A stretch of 64,000 nucleotides of DNA from Thalassospira marina (lineage in GTDB: Bacteria > Pseudomonadota > Alphaproteobacteria > Rhodospirillales > Thalassospiraceae): positions 2,244,001 to 2,308,000 of the forward strand of contig NZ_CP024199.1 in NCBI RefSeq assembly GCF_002844375.1, given 5' to 3'. Shown piece by piece: positions 42,585 through 51,092 of the stretch (the first letter of the stretch is position 1; each line of letters begins with the position of its first letter). Position numbers and translations under genes: made by a program. Under the pieces are notes generated by a model. That model was not told where the DNA came from, made no database searches, and saw only the letters and a list, made by a program, of their open reading frames with translations.

Positions 42585-45446
42585 ATGACGACACGGGCCC
42601 GCACCAAAGGTGCCGGCATTCGTTTGAAACTGGGGGCATCCTTTGGCGCCATGGCCGCATTGACCGCCATCGCAGCCATTGTCGGCATCGTCTCCATCGA
42701 ACGAATTGCATCCTCACTTAACGAAGTTACCCATACCTCGTCGGTTACCTCGGCCTTGCAGGCCGCCGATGAAAGCAGCGCCATTGCCGTTCTGGCATCT
42801 GAAATGGCAACCAACCCGCAGGCAGATATCGATAATTTATCCGCTCGCGCACAGGATCGGATGCAAACGCTTGATCAGGCAACAACCGGCACCGACCTTG
42901 CCGCTGAAGCCGAAAAACTGCGCCCGCATCTGACATCGTTGATAAACGCGGCCACCACCCGCCAGAAAAACGACGAGCAGGTAAAACAGAACATCAAAAC
43001 CCTTCGGGACCAACACGAAACGTTCCGCAAGCAGGTTAAACAGCATATTGATGATGCCAATAGCGCCCTGGTCAAAAGCAGCAACGCTGTTATTGGCACC
43101 GCCAGCGAAAACCTTGACCGTCTGATTTCCAACGAAGTCGGCACATTGCGCACGGCACTGACCCTGCAGGCAGAAGGCAACCGCGTTGTCGGGCTGCTGA
43201 TCGAAGCGGCAAATGCCGCAACACCCGACCTTCTTGCAGACCTGCAGGCGCGTTTCGATGCCGCCAGCACCCACCTGAAGGAACTTGGTGAACAATCGGC
43301 TGCGGATGACCTGAAAAACATCACGGAAGCCCTGATTGGTTTTGGGCAGGGTAACAACAACATCTTTGCCATCCGCCAAAACGAAATTACGGCAACAACC
43401 CAATCAAGCGCCGTCTTCCGCAATGCCCGCGAAGGGCTGGAAGCCAAACTTCACCAGTCCTATGCCGAGCTAAACCAGGCCATTGCCGATGCGGCCCTGC
43501 CCGCAGAACAGGGATACCAACTTAAGGCCATGGTGGCCGAGGCCTATGCACTGATGGTGGCAGGAACAGCGGCGGAAACAGGGGAAGGCGCAAACGAATT
43601 TAAAAAACAGTTCCGCAGTTTTTACAGCGAGAACCGGAAGGTTCCGGAAACCATCGCCCCTGCTCTTGCCAAGCCAATTGGCGATTTTTTAAAGCTGGGC
43701 AGCACCCGGGGCGGGCTGTTTGATTTACGCAAACAGGAACTTGATGCCATCGAACGCGCACATACAACCTGGTCCCGGCTGGCAAATGACCGCAAAACCG
43801 AACTGCTGCAAACACAGGCCGCCTTTCGCGATGCCATATTGCCAGTCGTTAACGCCGCCGATGAAAGCCTGCGGGCAAAATCATCCAGCATTCAGGCCCA
43901 AACCCAGTCCGATCTTGGTGGTCTTTTAAACCGTGACCTTGCATCCCTGATCACGATGGCGCGGCTGGAAGCAGCTGGAAACCTTGCCATCGGTTACCAA
44001 AACCAGGCTGCCGCAACAACGGACCTTGATACCCTGGGCACGCTTTCAGATCGCCTGAAGGATGTTGCGAAAACCACCACTGATCTTTCTGGCAATTTGC
44101 AAAACCAGACGGAGCTGGTTGATGCGGCCAAAAAACTGGCGGCAGTTGAAACGATTATCACGCCACAACATGATGAAATCACCGCCAGCGAACAGGCTGG
44201 CACGGAACTGGGCAATGTTCGCAAAGCGGTTGAGACAATGGGCGTGCAGGGTGTTGCAACTGCCGCAGGCAAACAGGCGCGCGCCGTTGGTGAACAATCA
44301 ACGCAGGTGATTATTCAGGGGCGCTGGGCATTGATTGCCATTGGCGTTGTATCGCTGGTTCTTGCCGGGCTTCTGGCATGGCTTTATGTCGGCCGTGGTC
44401 TGATTGCCCGGTTGGATCGCATGCGCAACGCGATGGACGAAATTGCCCATGGCAACACCGCCGTCACCATTTCCGATAACGGGGCCGATGAAATTTCCAA
44501 TATGAGCCGCACATTGGAAGTTTTCCGCAATAACGCCGCCGAAATACAGGCCGCCAGCCAACGCGAAGAAACCCAGCGCCTGCAGGCTGCCGAAGAACGC
44601 AAGGCAACCCTTAATGCGATGGCTGATAACTTTGAACAGCGCATTATGTCACTTGCCAGCGAGATCGGTACAGCCGCACAGGCAATGTACCAATCCGCCG
44701 AAAGCCTGGGTGAACACAGCACGCTAAGTGCCGAACGATCAGACAGTGCCGCCAGGGCCACCCGCGAAACAGCAACATCGGTTGAAACGGTTGCTGCCGC
44801 TGCCGAAGAACTTATGGCATCGATTGGTGAAATTCGCCGCCAAACCGCTGAATCCAGCAGCATCGCCAAATCCACCTCGCAAAAGGCCGAAGAATCAGCC
44901 CACAGCGTGGACCAGCTTAACCAGCTTGCCATCGAAATTGGCGATGTGATTACCCTGATTTCCGATATTGCCGAACAAACCAATATGCTTGCGCTCAATG
45001 CCACCATCGAGGCCGCCCGCGCCGGTGATGCTGGCAAGGGTTTTGCCGTGGTTGCCAACGAAGTCAAACATCTGGCCGATCAAACAGCAAAGGCAACAGC
45101 CGATATCGAAAGCCGGGTCAAGGCGGTTCAGACCGCGACACAATCAACCCGGAACGAAATCAAATCCATCAGCGATACGATTGGCACCCTTGATGACATC
45201 ACCGCCAGTCTTTCAGGCGCGATAGAACAGCAGGCATCGGCCACCGGCGAAATTTCGCAAAATGCCCAGGCAGCAAATGCCACAACGCAACGCGCGGCCG
45301 AGGATGTTGGCCAGGCCAATCGTGTTGTTCTGGAAACCGGTGAAATATCGCGTGATGTGCTTTCTTCTGCCCGTGACCTAAGCGAACGGGCAACTAACAT
45401 CCAGCGCGAAGTTGATGCCTTCCTGCGTGATGTGCGTAACGCCTGA
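42585..45446 (+). CDS. Methyl-accepting chemotaxis protein with large duplicated sensor domain
   Basis: The 953-residue receptor has a first membrane helix at about residues 16-36, an unusually long (about 540 residues) predicted periplasmic region, a second helix at about 581-603 (WALIAIGVVSLVLAGLLAWLYVG), a HAMP domain, and a cytoplasmic signalling domain whose tip is IAEQTNMLALNATIEAARAGDAGKGF. The sensor region is mostly helical and contains two related blocks about 266 residues apart (see findings). AGGGAGG lies 8 bases upstream of the ATG. It sits between the gts transporter and a two-component system, so it may sense sugars, perhaps through GtsA; this is inference. Confidence 0.92.
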   Translation: MTTRARTKGAGIRLKLGASFGAMAALTAIAAIVGIVSIERIASSLNEVTHTSSVTSALQAADESSAIAVLASEMATNPQADIDNLSARAQDRMQTLDQATTGTDLAAEAEKLRPHLTSLINAATTRQKNDEQVKQNIKTLRDQHETFRKQVKQHIDDANSALVKSSNAVIGTASENLDRLISNEVGTLRTALTLQAEGNRVVGLLIEAANAATPDLLADLQARFDAASTHLKELGEQSAADDLKNITEALIGFGQGNNNIFAIRQNEITATTQSSAVFRNAREGLEAKLHQSYAELNQAIADAALPAEQGYQLKAMVAEAYALMVAGTAAETGEGANEFKKQFRSFYSENRKVPETIAPALAKPIGDFLKLGSTRGGLFDLRKQELDAIERAHTTWSRLANDRKTELLQTQAAFRDAILPVVNAADESLRAKSSSIQAQTQSDLGGLLNRDLASLITMARLEAAGNLAIGYQNQAAATTDLDTLGTLSDRLKDVAKTTTDLSGNLQNQTELVDAAKKLAAVETIITPQHDEITASEQAGTELGNVRKAVETMGVQGVATAAGKQARAVGEQSTQVIIQGRWALIAIGVVSLVLAGLLAWLYVGRGLIARLDRMRNAMDEIAHGNTAVTISDNGADEISNMSRTLEVFRNNAAEIQAASQREETQRLQAAEERKATLNAMADNFEQRIMSLASEIGTAAQAMYQSAESLGEHSTLSAERSDSAARATRETATSVETVAAAAEELMASIGEIRRQTAESSSIAKSTSQKAEESAHSVDQLNQLAIEIGDVITLISDIAEQTNMLALNATIEAARAGDAGKGFAVVANEVKHLADQTAKATADIESRVKAVQTATQSTRNEIKSISDTIGTLDDITASLSGAIEQQASATGEISQNAQAANATTQRAAEDVGQANRVVLETGEISRDVLSSARDLSERATNIQREVDAFLRDVRNA

Positions 45447-45485
45447 GGGGACTACCGGATCAAGCGTTCCGAAAGGCCATAACGA

Positions 45486-46994
45486 TCAAACCCCGGAAGG
45501 TGCCTGCATTTGCACTTTCCGGGGTAACCTTACAATCACCTGCAGGCCACGCCGGGGCAGATTGTTAAGTGAAATCTGACCTTCATGGGCATCAATCACG
45601 GTACGCACAATGGAAAGGCCAAGGCCACTGCCCCCGGTACTGCGCGCGCGTGATCCCTCCACCCGGTAAAAAGGCAGGAAAACCTTGTCCTGTTCATCTT
45701 CGGGTATGCCGGGGCCTTCATCATGGATCATAACAATCACCTCATCGGCGGTTGCATCCAGGCTTACATAGGCGCGATGGCCGTATTTCAGGGCATTGTT
45801 GATCAGGTTGGTAAAGGCACGGCGCAGCGTCCCTGCCCGGCATGTCAGGCGAATGCTGCGTTTATCACCAAAGGAATGGGCTTCTTCGTTTTTGCTGCCA
45901 AAAACCGTATTGACCAGATTAAAGGTCAGCGGCTTTGGCCCTTCAAAGGTTACCGGGCGGCCCAGATCGGCGTAATCATCGCAAATCGCCTCAAGCACAG
46001 ACGTAAAATCAACGGTGCGTTCTTCTTCCTTGTGAATCCAGTCACCCAGAAAATCCAGCGCGTCGCTTAACAGCTCATCCATTTCATCCAGGTCGCGCAG
46101 CACCGTTTCACGCAATTCATCGTTATCAATAAATTCGGCACGCAGGCGAAGGCGTGTACTGGGTGTGCGCAAATCATGGGAAATGGCTGCAAGCATCCTA
46201 GTGCGGTCTTCCAGCATCCGGGCAATTCGAAACCGCAAGGCATTATATGCTTCTGCCATCGAACGGGCTTCTACTGGTCCACGTTCTTCAACCGGGTCGC
46301 CTTCAACTTCATCGCCATTTTTGCGAATGGCGCTTGCCAGTGTTTTAAACGGCCCGGCCAACAAATCGGCCAGGGCGGCAAACACGGCCAGTACGGCAAT
46401 CACCCCAACCACAAACATGATAAACACAACAGAAGGCGTTGCGTAATCGCTCCATAACTGGGCATGCGACAGCATCATGCGTCGGCCGGAAGGAAGGGTC
46501 AGTTCTATTTGGGCTTTCAGGCCAAGGCGGGCAATTTCACGGGATAGCTGGGCGAAAAACAGGCTGGGGCTTTTGGCCTGCTCAATAACATCACGTTGCT
46601 CTGCACTCAGGCGGCCATGGCGGAAATGGACCTTTACCGCCGTTGGCCAGCCAGCATCGCCCAAGCGAACGGGCATCGCAATATGTTGTGCCGGGCGGGA
46701 ATATAGCAGCAGGCTTTCAACTTCCTGTGCGGGCAGGATTTCCACATGAAGGCCATCCTGCGCCCCCACATTTCGGGCATTTCCACGCAGTTCCGGGTTT
46801 TCCGCAATCAGCACCAGTTCACGAATGGTGAAACCCAGCGTATAGGCGCGACTGATGCGTTCGGACCGGTCAATAATGTAAAGCGACGCCATGCTGGCAA
46901 GGGTTGCAATAATCACCCCGCCAATCATCATGATCAGGAAAATGCGCCCACCCAGTGTTCTGGGTTTATACCAGCGAGGATTTACCGTTGCCAC
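45486..46994 (-). CDS. Membrane sensor histidine kinase, EnvZ/GtrS-like
   Basis: The 502-residue protein has two membrane helices (about 19-42 and 190-212) bounding a periplasmic sensor of about 150 residues, a HAMP domain, an H-box LAAISHDLRTPSTRLRLRAEF (His about 274; Ser replaces the usual Leu after TP) and a HATPase domain with NLINNALKYG, DEGPGIP and GGSGLGLSIV. The start is GTG at 46994. It lies 21 bp after an OmpR-type regulator gene. In Pseudomonas the GtrS-GltR pair beside gts genes controls glucose uptake; the same context here suggests the same role. Confidence 0.9.
   Translation of the reverse strand: MATVNPRWYKPRTLGGRIFLIMMIGGVIIATLASMASLYIIDRSERISRAYTLGFTIRELVLIAENPELRGNARNVGAQDGLHVEILPAQEVESLLLYSRPAQHIAMPVRLGDAGWPTAVKVHFRHGRLSAEQRDVIEQAKSPSLFFAQLSREIARLGLKAQIELTLPSGRRMMLSHAQLWSDYATPSVVFIMFVVGVIAVLAVFAALADLLAGPFKTLASAIRKNGDEVEGDPVEERGPVEARSMAEAYNALRFRIARMLEDRTRMLAAISHDLRTPSTRLRLRAEFIDNDELRETVLRDLDEMDELLSDALDFLGDWIHKEEERTVDFTSVLEAICDDYADLGRPVTFEGPKPLTFNLVNTVFGSKNEEAHSFGDKRSIRLTCRAGTLRRAFTNLINNALKYGHRAYVSLDATADEVIVMIHDEGPGIPEDEQDKVFLPFYRVEGSRARSTGGSGLGLSIVRTVIDAHEGQISLNNLPRRGLQVIVRLPRKVQMQAPSGV
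45490..45525. terminator. Strong hairpin between convergent chemoreceptor and sensor-kinase genes
   Basis: ACCCCGGAAGGTGC (45490-45503) pairs with GCACTTTCCGGGGT (45512-45525) over 14 pairs with one G-T. It lies in the last codons of the sensor-kinase gene and downstream of the chemoreceptor stop. No T run follows on either strand, so it is at best a weak or assisted terminator. Confidence 0.4.
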
Positions 46995-47015
46995 CTTGCC
47001 CCTGCCCTTCGCGGA

Positions 47016-47744
47016 TCAAGCCGGGACAACATCGGCACAAAACTGATAGCCAATGCCGCGCACGGTTTTGATCAGTTTGGGGTTCTTGGCATCTTTTTCG
47101 ATTTTGCGACGAAGACGGCTGATCTGAATATCGATGCTGCGATCAAACGGGATCGAGCTTTGACCGCGCACAATATCAACCAGTTGATCACGCGATAAAG
47201 GCCGCTTGTTATGTTTCACCAGGGCACGCAGCAGTGAAAATTCACCGGTTGAAAGATGCACGACAACATCATCGGCATCGCGCAATTCCCGCGAACCAAG
47301 GTTTAACACCCACTCGCCGAACCGCACCTTTTCGGCACTGTTTTCGGTAATTTCCGCTGTCGTACCTGTTTCAGCACGCCGGAAAATGGCCCGGATACGT
47401 GCCAGCAGCTCGCGCGGATTAAACGGCTTGGTCAAATAATCATCCGCGCCAAGTTCCAGGCCAAGGATACGGTCTGTATCCTCGCCCACTGCCGTCAGCA
47501 TGATAATCGGCACTTTGGACGTGCGGCGCACATCACGGCACAGCGCAAAACCATCCTCGCCGGGCAGCATGATATCAAGGATCAAAAGGTCGATATTCCA
47601 GTCCCGCAGGGCTTTGCGCATTTCGGTTCCATCCGAAACCGTTGTCATGCGATAGCCATGCTGCATCAGAAACTTTTTTAACAGCTTCTGGATTTCCTGG
47701 TCATCATCAACAACCAGAATATGGGGTTCACGACGGGAATTCAG
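47016..47744 (-). CDS. OmpR-family response regulator (GltR-like), CTG start
   Basis: The reading frame encodes a receiver domain with acidic Asp13/Asp14 (HILVVDDDQEIQ), phosphoacceptor Asp57 (LLILDIMLPGEDG) and switch Lys (DYLTKPF), then a winged helix (SREQLVDIVRGQ-like region, RSIDIQISRLRRKIEKDAKNPKLIKTVRGIGY). The first ATG (47666) would delete beta1 and the acidic pocket. Upstream there is no ATG, GTG or TTG before an in-frame TGA at 47763-47765; the only sensible start is CTG at 47744, with AGGAG 7 bases before it, giving 242 residues. It is co-transcribed with the sensor kinase. Confidence 0.9.
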   Translation of the reverse strand: MNSRREPHILVVDDDQEIQKLLKKFLMQHGYRMTTVSDGTEMRKALRDWNIDLLILDIMLPGEDGFALCRDVRRTSKVPIIMLTAVGEDTDRILGLELGADDYLTKPFNPRELLARIRAIFRRAETGTTAEITENSAEKVRFGEWVLNLGSRELRDADDVVVHLSTGEFSLLRALVKHNKRPLSRDQLVDIVRGQSSIPFDRSIDIQISRLRRKIEKDAKNPKLIKTVRGIGYQFCADVVPA

Positions 47745-47800
47745 CCTCTGTCTCCTGCAAAATCAATGGCTTTTTGCCAATCGCGGCGGAGTGTAATCGG

Positions 47801-47874
47801 TTTTTGTAACAAATTGAAGCATTCTGCGTGCGCGCCCAACCGTAAACACCGATACAGTATGCCAAACTGTTACC
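47801..47874 (-). promoter_or_regulatory. Putative operator region of the response-regulator gene
   Basis: TTTTTGTAACAAATTG (plus strand, 47801-47816) is 57 bases upstream of the CTG start and matches the gtsA upstream element in 15 of 16 bases. A second half-site, CTGTTACC, lies at 47867-47874. Autoregulation and joint control with gtsA are inferred. Confidence 0.45.
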
Positions 47875-47895
47875 ATACCAACCCAACATGCCCCC

Positions 47896-47938
47896 TAAAA
47901 ACGGTGCAGGGGCGAACCAACCTTTGATCCGCCCCTGC
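47896..47938 (-). terminator. Terminator of the choice-of-anchor-I lipoprotein gene
   Basis: GCAGGGGCG (47906-47914) and CGCCCCTGC (47930-47938) form a 9-bp stem with a 15-base loop; on the minus strand ACCGTTTTTAGG follows. It begins about 49 bases after the stop codon. Confidence 0.75.
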
Positions 47939-47986
47939 CTGTTTTACGTTGTTAAACGCCATAAATAGCGTTCACCATATGATCGT

Positions 47987-49588
47987 TTATTTCAGGTCAT
48001 AAAGCTTGGTGCTGCCCGATACTTCGGATGCAACCACCAGCATGGCATTGCCCGTCGGGCTGTGGGCGGCATCAATAAACAGCATGCCTTCCGGTGCCAG
48101 TTCACCGGCAGTATCCTTTTCCGGGTCACCATCAAAATTACGATCGGTGTGATAGGTCACAAATTGCGGGTTTGCCGGATTGGTCAAATCATAGACCATA
48201 AATCCGCCCTGGCGTTCCAACCCGATAAAGGCATAGGGCACGCCATTCACATAACCTGCGGCCGCACCTTCCGGTTCCGGGCCTTTGTCATCGGAACGGT
48301 CGTCAAAGCTGCCATTTTCGGTATTGTTGGAATTGAAATCCTTGGGCAGATAGGCACCAGCATATTGTTCAAACTGGTCACCGCTATCAAAAATCATAGC
48401 TGCCTGATCATCAAGCACCGCAAATGACCGGCCACCAAAGCTGAAAAGCTGGTCAAAGTCACCATCGCCATCAATATCACCCTGCGCCGTGGTTACCTTC
48501 AAACGGCCCAGATTTTTCTTTTTCTGAAGCTTTTCAGCATCGGGAAACGCCATCGGGTCCAGCTTCAGGTCGGCAACACGGGCTTCTTCGCTATAGCCCT
48601 TATAATCGCGGGAATCCCCTTCATTGGCGATGATGTAATAATTTTTACCACCAATTTCGATACCGGCAATGGTGTCGGGCATATACATGCCAAAGACCGG
48701 CCAGGGTTTGATGCGAACCGCATCATCCTTGTTGCTGGCATCCATGGCATTAACCATGTGGTCCTTAAACCCAAGACCAACCACATCACTGACACTGGCC
48801 GATGCGATATCGATAATCGCAATGGCATTGTTTTCCTGCAAGGTGACATAGGCCTTACGGTCGTCCGGGCTGATGGCGATATATTCCGGCTCGATATCCT
48901 GTGCAACGCTGGATGTACCGGGGTTTGCAGTGCGCATGCCATTTGGCAGCTTTTTATCATTCAGCGCGTCAAAACGGGCAAAACGAACATTGGCATTGGT
49001 AATTTTCGTCACATCACCGGGCACGGAAATTACTGCAACGCTGCCTTCCGGGTCATTATCAAAGGCATCGTTTGGTTCACCTTCATTGGCAACCAGTACG
49101 TGTTTGCCATCATGGGTGAATTTGATCATGTCGGGCAAGGCGCCAACCTGAACGGCAGCTTTGAAATTACCGTCAATGTCAAAAAATACAGCCTGGCCCG
49201 GTGCCTGTTTGTCGGTATTTTCAACCGCGGCAACCACCAGCCCGTTATGAACCGCAACACTGTTTGCCGCCTTACCCCATTGCGACAGCGCAATGGTTCC
49301 CAGCTTTGAAACATTGGTCGGGTTTGAAATATCAAGAATATCAATGCCTTTATCGCCACCATTCACAACAAAGGCGCGCTTGCTGGCTTCGTCATAGGCA
49401 ACAATCTCAGCACCACCTTCGTCAAACAGATGGGTACGATATTCGCCAAGGGGCGCAATGTTCAAGGTATGGGCCACTTCATTTGCACTGCGAAGGCTGA
49501 TGCCTTTTTCCATGGACGGTCCATTTCCCGCACAGGCCGAAAGCAAACCGGAAATGGCAACGCCTGCCATCAAAATCGAACGACGCAT
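47987..49588 (-). CDS. Choice-of-anchor-I-type beta-propeller lipoprotein
   Basis: The 533-residue product starts MRRSILMAGVAISGLLSAC, a lipoprotein signal peptide with lipobox LSAC. The rest is a propeller-like series of repeats such as AFVVNGGDKGIDILDIS, VAISVPG, AYVTLQENNAIAIIDI and YYIIANEGDSRDYKGYSEEARV, typical of choice-of-anchor-I proteins, some of which are annotated as atypical alkaline phosphatases. A calcium-binding-like DIDGDGDFDQL occurs near residue 395. An ATG at 49588 with AGGGG 8 bases upstream is preferred to the GTG just before it. Enzymatic activity is not evident. Confidence 0.8.
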   Translation of the reverse strand: MRRSILMAGVAISGLLSACAGNGPSMEKGISLRSANEVAHTLNIAPLGEYRTHLFDEGGAEIVAYDEASKRAFVVNGGDKGIDILDISNPTNVSKLGTIALSQWGKAANSVAVHNGLVVAAVENTDKQAPGQAVFFDIDGNFKAAVQVGALPDMIKFTHDGKHVLVANEGEPNDAFDNDPEGSVAVISVPGDVTKITNANVRFARFDALNDKKLPNGMRTANPGTSSVAQDIEPEYIAISPDDRKAYVTLQENNAIAIIDIASASVSDVVGLGFKDHMVNAMDASNKDDAVRIKPWPVFGMYMPDTIAGIEIGGKNYYIIANEGDSRDYKGYSEEARVADLKLDPMAFPDAEKLQKKKNLGRLKVTTAQGDIDGDGDFDQLFSFGGRSFAVLDDQAAMIFDSGDQFEQYAGAYLPKDFNSNNTENGSFDDRSDDKGPEPEGAAAGYVNGVPYAFIGLERQGGFMVYDLTNPANPQFVTYHTDRNFDGDPEKDTAGELAPEGMLFIDAAHSPTGNAMLVVASEVSGSTKLYDLK

Positions 49589-49759
49589 CACTTGTCCCCT
49601 TTAATTAAAATTGGCAAATGCCGCACAATGCCCGCTTGGGGTAACGTTTTTATGACCATGATATGACGCTTTCATAAATATCTGCCGGCAATAAGTGCTC
49701 TGTTTTGCTGAATTTTACGTATCAATCCAATAACAAACGCAACAGGACACCTCCTTGCC

Positions 49760-50842
49760 ATGCCGTCTTTCGATATTGCTGTTATTGGTGCCGGAATTAC
49801 CGGTTTGAACGCCGCCAACATCCTGCATAAAGCCGGGCACAGGGTGCAGGTTTTTGAAAAAAGCAGGGGTCTGGGCGGCCGCCTTGCCACCCGCAGAACG
49901 GATGTCGGCATTTTCAATCACGGTGCGCAATTCGCAACGGCCCGCCATCCTGATTTCATTCGCTATCTTGAACAGGGTGTCAAAGCTGGTATCGCACAGC
50001 ATTGGCGACCTGAAAAATGGCAGGACGGTTCAGATAATGAAACATCTGCGCTGGTTCCGACCGGCTCGCTCGCCCGCGATGAAAACCCTGGACGGGCAGA
50101 AACCTGGTATCGCGGGCACCCGGCCATGAATAACCTGGTTTCCGCGCTCAATACCGGTTTTACCATTCATCGTAATGTTCGAATTGCGCGGATTGCCCCC
50201 GTCTCCCGAAACCGGTTTGAACTTCTAAGCCACCCTGTCACCCTCCAGCAGGCCAATCCACTATCCCACGGGGTTTTCGATGGCGTTATCGTTGCCATTC
50301 CGGCCCCGCAAAGTGCTGAAATCCTGATGCCGCTTTCACCACGGTTTGATGTGTTGGATGACGTCGAAATTGCACCGTGCTGGGCGGTAATGCTGGCGTT
50401 TGCGCCTTCAAACCCGATCCCTTACGATGTTTTTGCCAGTCCCGACCCTGCAATCGCCTGGATCGGGCGTAATCCCGATGGCAACACAGCCGCAGGGAAC
50501 GGCGAATATACCCGCTGGACAATCCATGCCTCCGTCGAATGGTCCCGCGAACATCTGGAAGATAAAGCCAGCAATGTTGCCGAAACCATCCACGATCTTG
50601 CCCATCACGTATTTAAAGAGGCAGGCATCACACTGCCGCAGCCTGTTTTAAAGCAGGCTCATCGCTGGCGATATGCCCGTACCACACACCCCCTTGGACA
50701 AAGCCACATTGCATCTGCCGACGGACGCATCATTGCCGCCGGGGATTGGTGCATGGGCGCACGCATCGAGGCTGCCTATCAAAGCGGGGAATCTGCCGCA
50801 CACGCGATCATGACATCCCTGCAAACCCCATGGCTGGGCTAG
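49760..50842 (+). CDS. Renalase-like FAD-dependent oxidoreductase
   Basis: The 360-residue protein begins with a Rossmann FAD motif (IAVIGAGITGLNAANIL, residues 6-22) and KSRGLGGRLATRR, followed by FNHGAQFATARHPDF and the C-terminal FAD segment HRWRYARTTHPLGQ with IAAGDWCMGARIEAAYQSGESAA. This pattern is that of bacterial renalases, which oxidise isomeric (2- or 6-dihydro) NAD(P)H by-products. The last residues run directly into a palindromic repeat, whose first bases (TAG) form the stop codon. Confidence 0.82.
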   Translation: MPSFDIAVIGAGITGLNAANILHKAGHRVQVFEKSRGLGGRLATRRTDVGIFNHGAQFATARHPDFIRYLEQGVKAGIAQHWRPEKWQDGSDNETSALVPTGSLARDENPGRAETWYRGHPAMNNLVSALNTGFTIHRNVRIARIAPVSRNRFELLSHPVTLQQANPLSHGVFDGVIVAIPAPQSAEILMPLSPRFDVLDDVEIAPCWAVMLAFAPSNPIPYDVFASPDPAIAWIGRNPDGNTAAGNGEYTRWTIHASVEWSREHLEDKASNVAETIHDLAHHVFKEAGITLPQPVLKQAHRWRYARTTHPLGQSHIASADGRIIAAGDWCMGARIEAAYQSGESAAHAIMTSLQTPWLG

Positions 50843-51026
50843 AGCACGTCGTGTTTAATCTGTATCATTTTGTTTGTTTTTGGCGAACCGTTTGGCAAGG
50901 CACAGCGTTTGAGCGATGCGGCGCATCGGTCAAACGGTGCAACGCCGCGAAATGTCGCCAAAATCAACCCCTTCGGGCCAAGACTGTCTCCGGCAAAATG
51001 ATGCAGATCAAATGTGACGTGCTCTA
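50840..51026. repeat. Multi-nested palindromic intergenic repeat (REP/RIME-like)
   Basis: Outer arms of 33 bases (50840-50872 and 50994-51026), starting TAGAGCACGTC, match as inverted copies at all but five positions, each a transition; most still pair as G-T. Inside, TTTTGGCGA (50878-50886) and TCGCCAAAA (50955-50963) pair, and at the centre 50906-50936 is a nearly perfect 31-base palindrome (arms of 15 with one mismatch, 1-base loop). A 30-base segment (50964-50993) is unpaired. It contains no gene. The form resembles intergenic palindromic elements of alphaproteobacteria; copies elsewhere in the genome are expected. Confidence 0.75.
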
Positions 51027-51035
51027 TGGGGCATG

Positions 51036-51072
51036 CAAAATAAAAAGGGCAGCGCCGGATGACGCTGCCCTT
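51036..51072 (-). terminator. Rho-independent terminator of pgi
   Basis: Minus-strand AAGGGCAGCG, 8-base loop, CGCTGCCCTT (51045-51072) followed by TTTATTTTG. It begins 20 bases after the pgi stop. Confidence 0.9.
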
Positions 51073-51092
51073 CAAGCTTATGCTTTATAAAA

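Noticed and set aside
50839..51075. Minus-strand open frame inside the palindromic repeat
   Set aside because: It lies within the 187-bp palindrome and the pgi terminator; the sequence is explained by the repeat.
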